Shown in pieces: positions 22,920-29,040 of a stretch of 31,765 nucleotides of DNA (position 1 is the first letter of the stretch; each line of letters starts with the position of its first letter). Under the pieces are notes generated by a model. The model saw only the letters and a list, made by a program, of their open reading frames with translations, made no database searches and was not told the DNA's origin. The position numbers and the translations under genes were made by a program. Origin of the DNA: a virus. The stretch covers positions 1-31,765 of the IMG/VR virus record IMGVR_UViG_3300027754_000292. The stretch is one strand, 5' to 3'.

Positions 22920-24110
22920 ATGATCGATTTATCATCAAATAAAACACACAACCCGGACGATTTTAACTGGGACGTAGAGAATGGCAGAAAACCAAACACT
23001 AAACTAAAAAGGATTCCTAGTGGATCTAAAGTCTATTGCCATGAGCCTTATGCTCAGGAACTATTAGATGCTTATAATAATTATTTCGGAGAGGTTTCGG
23101 GAAATGTGAGTTTATCTAAAGATCTTGACGAGGGTAGCATTTACCCATGTAAGGTCGTTAGTGTTACTGAGACAGAAGCACTAGCACAAACAAGCACAGG
23201 GCAAACAATTTACATAGATCTTAAGAAGGAGAGAAAAGACGCTGACAAATTAAAAATAACTGACATATCTTTCAATCCAGGAGATGTATTACAGGCTAAG
23301 ATTAGAAAAAGCGGGGGAGTATACTCAGGTTCTGTTGTTGAATATTACATACACAGCCTTAGAGTTGAATTATTCGAACAGATTAAGAAGGAGTCTAGTG
23401 CATACCTGGTTAAGATAGAGAGCATTAATAAGGGTGGATATATTGTTGATCTATCTGGTATTAAATGTTTCTTACCTGGATCTTTGGCTGCTGCTAATAG
23501 AATTACTGATTTTGAATCTTATATAGGTAAAGAATTACATGTAATGATTGAAGGATACATTGAAGCTAAGGACATCTTTATCGTTTCTTATAAGAAATAT
23601 CTTAATAAAATTATGGAAAGCAAGATTCAGGAATTGGATCTTACTAAGAAATATAAAGGATATGTTACTGGAACAAGCAACTTTGGCGTATTTGTTGAAT
23701 GGGAAGAGGTTTATACTGGACTTATACACAAAACTGAATTCAGCGAGGATAACTCAATTACTAGTGTAAATCCTGGTGATGAGATCGAATTTTACGTTAA
23801 GGAGATTAAAGACAATAACAGATTAACATTAACTCTAGAGAAACCTCTAGAAAGAAACGTTATTATACACGATCTTGATAAACAAATCAAGGACGGAACA
23901 TGCGAGCCAATTGAAGCAAAAATTAAACACAAGAGAAAAAATGGTATTCTTATTGATCTTGTAGCATTTGGTCTTATGGCTCTTATCCCTCAGGAGAGAA
24001 TTGGTAAAAAAACCAATAATCTTAAACCCGGGGACGATCTACTAGTTACGGTTTATCAAGTTGAACCCGCTAGCGGAAAAATTTTCGCAGAGCCGGTAAA
24101 TGAGCGATAA
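22920..24110 (+). CDS. S1-like protein with four OB (S1) domains
   Basis: The 396-aa protein consists of a 70-residue leader and four S1-like repeats: about 71-143 (YPCKVVSVTETEALAQ, FNPGDVLQAKI), 159-225 (YLVKIESINKGGYIVDLSG, CFLPGS), 241-308 (KKYKGYVTGTSNFGVFVEW, YTGLIHKTEF, VNPGDEIEFYVKEI) and 327-393 (IEAKIKHKRKNGILIDL, LMALIPQERI, LKPGDDLLVTVYQV). The third is a textbook S1 domain with the NFGVFVE and GLIH motifs. Bacterial ribosomal protein S1 has six domains and brings mRNA to the 30S subunit. A shortened version in a phage could help phage mRNAs be translated, act on RNA stability, or compete with host S1. The promoter-like element upstream marks it as late. The gene overlaps the next by 11 bases. 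Confidence 0.83.
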   Translation: MIDLSSNKTHNPDDFNWDVENGRKPNTKLKRIPSGSKVYCHEPYAQELLDAYNNYFGEVSGNVSLSKDLDEGSIYPCKVVSVTETEALAQTSTGQTIYIDLKKERKDADKLKITDISFNPGDVLQAKIRKSGGVYSGSVVEYYIHSLRVELFEQIKKESSAYLVKIESINKGGYIVDLSGIKCFLPGSLAAANRITDFESYIGKELHVMIEGYIEAKDIFIVSYKKYLNKIMESKIQELDLTKKYKGYVTGTSNFGVFVEWEEVYTGLIHKTEFSEDNSITSVNPGDEIEFYVKEIKDNNRLTLTLEKPLERNVIIHDLDKQIKDGTCEPIEAKIKHKRKNGILIDLVAFGLMALIPQERIGKKTNNLKPGDDLLVTVYQVEPASGKIFAEPVNER

Positions 24111-25506
24111 TAGAACACATTTTGATAAGCTCCATGCTCTTAGCTCTTCGGTAATAGGATTCGAGTTTGAATTCTATACCAATATGCTAAAGGGCAGAAC
24201 AGCTGAATCCCTTTCCAAGCTAATAAACAAAAAAGTAGTGGTATCCGAAAGGTACCACTCTAATATTGTTGTGGATGCCAGCACATGTAAGCTAGAACCA
24301 GATTATTCCGGAGGGAGCAAAATGATGGAGTTCATTACTGGTCCACTACCTTATAATGAAGCTATTACTATATTAATTAAAGTCCTTAATTGGATAGACG
24401 AAAATGGTTGGACGACAGATAGATGTGCATTCCAATTCTCTGTTAGCTTTGACAAGTTCAGGAAAGAAGTTAAGGATAGGATAGAAAATCTAGACAAGTT
24501 AAAATTTATATTAGGATTTGATGAGAATTTCATCTATTCTAAATTTGGAGATAGATCTAAAAATGTTTATGCTAAATCTATAAAAAGAGTGGTTCCTAGG
24601 AATAGATTTTCTATGATCGAAAATCTAACTACTATTGATCCCAAAATGTTTAAAGTTCCAGAGGACAAATACTACGGGGTAAACTTCACAAAAATACCCA
24701 AGGGATATTTAGAATTTAGATATCTTGGTAATCGTGATTACCAAAAGAAAAGCAAAGACATAAGAGAGATTATAGATTATGTGATTCTTTACCTTTATGA
24801 CTTGCTTAGCCACAGAATATCAGGATACTCAAAAGATGACCTTGCTAAGCTTCAGAGTATGATGAATCAGTATACTAAGGTTGTTAGATCTTTTAGTGAT
24901 CCTGATTTCTTCTTTAGAAATTACCCCGATTTCCATATTTTTGTAGATCTTAAAGGATGGGACGAGAACATAAAAACATACTGGTCTGTTATCAGGGATA
25001 AAATATTTGATATAATCGTTGAGGGTAACGTTACCTCTGGGTATTTTAATTATGACACTACCACAGGAAGATGCCAATTAAAAGACGCTAGAAGTAGAGA
25101 GGCTTTGGAACTCAAAGATATTGATTTGATCCTTTGCGACATAAAGAATGGTATAATAAAAAACTGTAATATTTACAGCTCCAAGATAAAAAAATCCTCA
25201 ATAGAGGAATGCTATATAGTTAATGATACTATAGTTACATCTTCGAAGATCAAAGACTGCGTTGTTGATTTTGGAAACGAACTTGAAGATTGCTTTATTG
25301 ATTGCGAAGGCAAAAGTATTAACTGTAAGATAAAAGATGGAGTTCTAAGGGCTGGTGAGATTGGTGAAAATGCTGACGTAAGTAAGGAGACGCTGAAAGT
25401 TAAAGGCTGGGAAGATTTCAGAAAGGAAAGGTTCGTTACTGATAAGAGATTAAAAGATCTAAATGATAGATACAATAATTTAAGATTTGGTAACATGAAC
25501 TTTTAA
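24100..25506 (+). CDS. Amidoligase-like enzyme with C-terminal beta-helix-like tail
   Basis: The 468-aa product overlaps the S1-like gene by 11 bases (coupled translation). Residues 1-240 fit the putative amidoligase family (PF12224, glutamine synthetase / GCS-like fold): GFEFEF at 20-25 (ExE metal ligands), LEPDYSGGSKMMEFITGPL at 65-83 (strand with EF-x-x-GPL), FQFSVSF at 111-117 in the place of the usual HxHxS strand, and YLEFRYLG at 203-210. Such enzymes form amide bonds using ATP. The usual His residues of the HxH strand are not seen, so activity is uncertain. Residues about 340-425 are Cys/Ile/Asp-rich short repeats (CDIKNGIIKNCNIYSSKIKK, IEECYIVNDTIV), which look like a beta-helix. The substrate is unknown: cell wall, a protein, or a nucleotide-linked compound. 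Confidence 0.55.
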   Translation: MSDNRTHFDKLHALSSSVIGFEFEFYTNMLKGRTAESLSKLINKKVVVSERYHSNIVVDASTCKLEPDYSGGSKMMEFITGPLPYNEAITILIKVLNWIDENGWTTDRCAFQFSVSFDKFRKEVKDRIENLDKLKFILGFDENFIYSKFGDRSKNVYAKSIKRVVPRNRFSMIENLTTIDPKMFKVPEDKYYGVNFTKIPKGYLEFRYLGNRDYQKKSKDIREIIDYVILYLYDLLSHRISGYSKDDLAKLQSMMNQYTKVVRSFSDPDFFFRNYPDFHIFVDLKGWDENIKTYWSVIRDKIFDIIVEGNVTSGYFNYDTTTGRCQLKDARSREALELKDIDLILCDIKNGIIKNCNIYSSKIKKSSIEECYIVNDTIVTSSKIKDCVVDFGNELEDCFIDCEGKSINCKIKDGVLRAGEIGENADVSKETLKVKGWEDFRKERFVTDKRLKDLNDRYNNLRFGNMNF

Positions 25507-25522
25507 AAATAACCGCTAAAAG

Positions 25523-26299
25523 ATGACAGAAGAAGAATTAATACAAGAAATAGAAGACGCACTTTCTTTTAGCTGTGCCCTTCCATATAATCTAAATCAG
25601 CAAGAAACAAAAAGAATAATCAAAAGAGCCAAAGCATGGTTTTTTGATAACTATCAGTATGCCGTCGAGGATAGGGTTTTTATTTTGCAAAATGAAATAT
25701 TCAGACATCCTGAATTCAGAGCAACTCGACAAATAAAATTACCTGAATCTATTATTAGCATATATGATGTTAGAGAAGTTGGTGGCTCCGGTATATCTGG
25801 TAATCCTGATAGGGATTTTGGTGATTCTAAATTACTTGGATCTGAATTATTGCTTTCACCTTTTGTTGGGGATAACCTAGTTTATCGTACTGTTATGTAC
25901 TCATATTTCGATTTAGCTAAAGCATATTTATTAGAGACTTTTGCTTTTAAATGGAATAAAAATAGCAAAAAATTAACCATTCTGGGTAGGGATCCTGGTA
26001 GATCCGGTAAAGGCCAACTTGCTCAGGGGTTTGGTGTTGGTGGTACTGATGTATCTGTTAGATGCTTTGTTGCACTAAATGACGATGATCTTTTTGCAGA
26101 TGAGCTTTTTGTTAGATATTGCATTGCTAAATCTAAAATAGCATTAGCAAACATGCTTTCTGTATTTACCTATAATTTACCTGGTGGTGTTCAGATAAAC
26201 GCTTCTGATATCAGAACAACAGGAGAAGCTGAATTACAAGAAGTTATGGATATGATTAATGGTGAGAACACTCCTTCATATTTTTTACAGTGGAATTAA
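25523..26299 (+). CDS. Probable neck protein, gp13-like
   Basis: The 258-aa protein fits the T4-type neck protein gp13 by pattern. The N-terminus TEEELIQEIEDALSFSCALP and QQETKRIIKRAKAWFFDNYQ matches the opening helices of the family (short helix, loop, helix ending in 'AL..Y..YH'). The end RYCIAKSKIALANMLSVF, then LPGGVQINASDI and TGEAELQEVMDMI matches the 'Al.k..l...L.kF....LPGG..idg..I...g..Ei..l' ending that I remember from gp13 proteins of T4-like and cyanophages. The family assignment rests on motif memory, not on alignment. gp13 joins the head portal to the tail. In T4 it lies next to gp14 and gp15, so the position between an amidoligase and gp25 is a rearrangement. A terminator follows. 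Confidence 0.55.
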   Translation: MTEEELIQEIEDALSFSCALPYNLNQQETKRIIKRAKAWFFDNYQYAVEDRVFILQNEIFRHPEFRATRQIKLPESIISIYDVREVGGSGISGNPDRDFGDSKLLGSELLLSPFVGDNLVYRTVMYSYFDLAKAYLLETFAFKWNKNSKKLTILGRDPGRSGKGQLAQGFGVGGTDVSVRCFVALNDDDLFADELFVRYCIAKSKIALANMLSVFTYNLPGGVQINASDIRTTGEAELQEVMDMINGENTPSYFLQWN

Positions 26300-26312
26300 A
26301 ATAAACATTAAC

Positions 26313-26349
26313 AAAAAACCCCTAATTTTTTATAAATTGGGGGTTTTTT
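26313..26349 (+). terminator. Rho-independent terminator after the neck gene
   Basis: The arms AAAAAACCCCTAATTT and AAATTGGGGGTTTTTT (one G-U pair) flank a short A/T loop; the T run follows directly. It separates the S1/amidoligase/neck unit from the baseplate wedge unit. Confidence 0.87.
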
Positions 26350-26374
26350 GTTTACGTTCGTCGTGTTTAAAACC

Positions 26375-26388
26375 AGAGATATATAATA
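26375..26388 (+). promoter_or_regulatory. Candidate late promoter element, variant
   Basis: AGAGATATATAATA lies between the terminator and the ATG at 26402. It matches the recurrent element except that the first G of GGATATATA is A. Its place right after a terminator supports the call. Confidence 0.45.
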
Positions 26389-26401
26389 TGAAAAATTTTC
26401 T

Positions 26402-26773
26402 ATGAGAGAGATTTATAACAGGGATCCACTAGACCCAAGCTACAACCCCTACCAGATCGAAACAACCGATCCGGTAGAAATTTGCGTTGGCCAATTAAAA
26501 ATGATACTTCTTACTAATAAAGGTGAAGTACTTGGCGACACTAAATTTGGGCTTAATCTAGAGGAGCTTATATTTAGTTTAAATCTTTCCGAATCTAGCA
26601 TTAGAAATGAATTGGATTTGTTTTTAAAAACATATATTCCTCTTTTCAGAAAGCTAGGTGGATCTTATGACCTTAAATTTTATCAGGGAACAGAGAGAGA
26701 CATAGCAACTATAGATTTTAAAATACCAGCTAACGGGGGTTTAAGTCCTCTAGTTACATTAAGAATAACCTAA
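26402..26773 (+). CDS. Baseplate wedge protein gp25-like
   Basis: The 123-aa protein matches the gp25 / lysozyme-like baseplate family (PF04965). VEICVGQLKMILLTNKGEVL at about 24-43 and DTKFGLNLEELIFSLN at 45-60 are the family core (I...I..lL.T.kGErv..peFG..l...lFe). The C-terminal strands (DLKFYQGTERDIATIDFKIP, SPLVTLRIT) complete the fold. Length fits T4 gp25 (132 aa). It sits at the wedge-to-sheath junction and helps to start sheath assembly. A ten-base gap separates it from the gp6-like gene; the neighbouring order gp25, gp6/J is conserved in contractile phages and injection systems. Confidence 0.85.
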   Translation: MREIYNRDPLDPSYNPYQIETTDPVEICVGQLKMILLTNKGEVLGDTKFGLNLEELIFSLNLSESSIRNELDLFLKTYIPLFRKLGGSYDLKFYQGTERDIATIDFKIPANGGLSPLVTLRIT

Positions 26774-26782
26774 TATACAGAA

Positions 26783-28507
26783 ATGAATATTTTTAAGAAA
26801 AATAATATCCTGATTAATGGTCTATTAAACGACACGTTTTCTTTCCTGCAGGACACGTATAACCAAACAACAAATCTCTTTACCGTAGCATCTGCTTGGG
26901 GACAGATTCTTTTCGTTTTGCAAAACCTTTCGCAGATGATTCTGTATTTTATAGAGGATTCAATAACGGAATTAAATATAGAACAAGCAACTAGAGATTA
27001 TTCTGTTAGGAGTTTAGCTAGAATAGCCGGCTATGATCCCGGAAGAGCAAGTACTGCACAAGGTGAAGTAACATTATCCTGGAATAGAAGACAATCAGAT
27101 ATAGGGGGAAGCGCGGTTATAATCAACAACCATGCACAAATAAGATGTCAGGAAAATGGTAAATTATATTCTTTAGTTTTTGGATCTTCAAGGGTAACTA
27201 TTCAACTTAGTGGTAGTCCAAGCCCGCTTAGAGTTAAAGTAGCACAGGGGGATTTTATTAGTTCTGTAGTAACCGGAACTGGAAACGCTTTGCAAAGTTT
27301 TAATCTTCCGTCTTCCGCTGGATCTTACCTTGACCAGTTCTATGTTGATGTTTATGTTAACGAGGAAAAATGGAGAAGATATGATTCATTATATGATATT
27401 CCTTTAAATGGAAAGGGATTTATTGTTAGAACAGGAATACAGGAAGGACTGGATGTTTATTTTGGAAATTCTAATTTTGGTATGGTTCCGCAAAGAGGCT
27501 CGAGAATAAGAATAGAATATCTTCAGACATCAGGAGGATCAGGAAACGCTATTTCCACTAAGGAAAAACCTCTAACTTATAAATTGGTTACCAGCGGAAC
27601 AGATTTATTTGGAGCTGAGGTAGATCTAAATGAGTATATAGATGCTCTTAATGCTATAGATCCTTCTTTCGGAACCAATCCAGAAACTACAAATCTAATA
27701 AGATTGGTTGCACCAAAGACCAGCAGATCTTTTGTTTTTGCCAATGCGCAAAATTACGAAGTTTTTCTAAATAAACTTGGTATATTCTCTCAGATTCAAG
27801 CATTTTCCACATTTGATGATGATTATCTTGATGATGATAACGTTGTTTATATTTTCTTAGTTCCCGATATAACTTTAAATATCTCTTCTAATGAGGATTA
27901 TTTCGATATTCCAGTATCAGACTTTTTACTTAGCACTAACCAGAAAAATAAGATAATAAATCTTATTGAGGATTCAGGGTCTATGATCGCAACAACTGTT
28001 GTTAGAATAGTTGAACCTCAAATTAAAAGATATGTTGCAAACGTGGTAATTACTATGTTTGAAGGGTATGATCCGGAGACAATAAGACAAGCTATAAGAA
28101 AGAAAATTTCCGAGTATATGCTAAACCTAAAAAGAAGAGATTTCATTCCTAAATCTGATATAATAGCGTTAGTTGAATCTGTTGATGGAGTAGATTCGGT
28201 TTCTTTCTATTTTGTAGGTGAAGCTAATGAAAAAAATCAAACTCTACTTAGAAGTTTAACCAACGTTTCAGCTGCTCAGTTACAAAACCAGGTTGGACTC
28301 AATGAATTTGGAGATATTGTAATAGGTAGAAATGACTTGGTTGTTTTAAGAGGAGGATGGACCGATAGAAATGGTACAGATTATCAACAGGGAATCATTC
28401 AGGGTAAACCCGGAGCTCTTAATGTAAGTATTGCTAAAATAATACCCATGAATTTTAACATGTCTCTAAATGCTGAAATGAAATCTCAACTTATAAAAAA
28501 TAACTAA
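26783..28507 (+). CDS. Baseplate wedge protein gp6-like (baseplate J family)
   Basis: The 574-aa protein has the gp6/J layout. Helical N-terminus about 10-70; then QATRDYSVRSLARIAGYDPG at 68-87 followed by ASTAQGEVTLSW, the diagnostic stretch where 'R.lA...G' precedes 'A.g.v.f'. A beta-rich middle follows (about 90-260), and the end about 395-500 (DIPVSDFLLSTNQKNKIINL, VVRIVEPQIKRYVANVVIT, IRKKISEYMLNLKRRDF, ALVESVDGVDSVSF) matches the C-terminal J domain. T4 gp6 is 660 aa. It forms the ring that keeps the wedges together. Its stop overlaps the next start by one base (TAATG). Confidence 0.8.
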   Translation: MNIFKKNNILINGLLNDTFSFLQDTYNQTTNLFTVASAWGQILFVLQNLSQMILYFIEDSITELNIEQATRDYSVRSLARIAGYDPGRASTAQGEVTLSWNRRQSDIGGSAVIINNHAQIRCQENGKLYSLVFGSSRVTIQLSGSPSPLRVKVAQGDFISSVVTGTGNALQSFNLPSSAGSYLDQFYVDVYVNEEKWRRYDSLYDIPLNGKGFIVRTGIQEGLDVYFGNSNFGMVPQRGSRIRIEYLQTSGGSGNAISTKEKPLTYKLVTSGTDLFGAEVDLNEYIDALNAIDPSFGTNPETTNLIRLVAPKTSRSFVFANAQNYEVFLNKLGIFSQIQAFSTFDDDYLDDDNVVYIFLVPDITLNISSNEDYFDIPVSDFLLSTNQKNKIINLIEDSGSMIATTVVRIVEPQIKRYVANVVITMFEGYDPETIRQAIRKKISEYMLNLKRRDFIPKSDIIALVESVDGVDSVSFYFVGEANEKNQTLLRSLTNVSAAQLQNQVGLNEFGDIVIGRNDLVVLRGGWTDRNGTDYQQGIIQGKPGALNVSIAKIIPMNFNMSLNAEMKSQLIKNN

Positions 28508-29037
28508 TGGATAACTATTCACCATTTTTTCCGGACCTTAAGAAAGGAATAAACTATACCGTTGCTGGGATAAAACCGCAAACGAATAACACTACTTTCT
28601 ACGATGCTAAGGATTTATACCCAACAGCAGAACTTGCTTCCGAAAGATCTTATAATATAGGATGCTCTGGATATAGAAGAATTCTTTCTAGCGGTTTAGG
28701 AGAATATAAATATGCACCTTGCTCTGATATGCTGCAATATAAAACTATTATGAAATTAATGCCAAAAATTCCAGTAGAAAGAAGGTACTATGAATTTGAT
28801 CCCACCCAGAATATCTATGATATAAGAGATAGCTTTAATGACAATCTCTATAACGGATTTGATTATAAAGATCAGTTATTAAAAAGATCTTTATCTAACG
28901 TTCTTTATAGAGATCCGATCAAAGAGGGAATACTCGGATATTTTAATAGGGTAGTTTTTGGTCTAGTTGAAACGACCAAACAGATTAAGAATTTTATTAA
29001 TTACACGGTTAAAAAAAATAATAAAAGGGTTTTTTAA
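28507..29037 (+). CDS. Hypothetical baseplate-region protein
   Basis: The 176-aa protein is translationally coupled to gp6 by a TAATG overlap and ends three bases before the giant wedge gene. It is Tyr/Asn/Asp-rich (PTAELASERSYNIGCSGYRR, YDIRDSFNDNLYNGFDYKDQ) and basic at its C-terminus (TVKKNNKRVF). No family is recognised. Because it is encoded between gp6 and the large gp7-like protein, a small wedge component is the natural guess. Confidence 0.5.
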   Translation: MDNYSPFFPDLKKGINYTVAGIKPQTNNTTFYDAKDLYPTAELASERSYNIGCSGYRRILSSGLGEYKYAPCSDMLQYKTIMKLMPKIPVERRYYEFDPTQNIYDIRDSFNDNLYNGFDYKDQLLKRSLSNVLYRDPIKEGILGYFNRVVFGLVETTKQIKNFINYTVKKNNKRVF

Positions 29038-29040
29038 AAT

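Noticed and set aside
23548-23769. 73-codon plus-strand frame inside the S1-like gene
   Set aside because: It overlaps clear S1 domains in another frame and has no distinct leader or domain.
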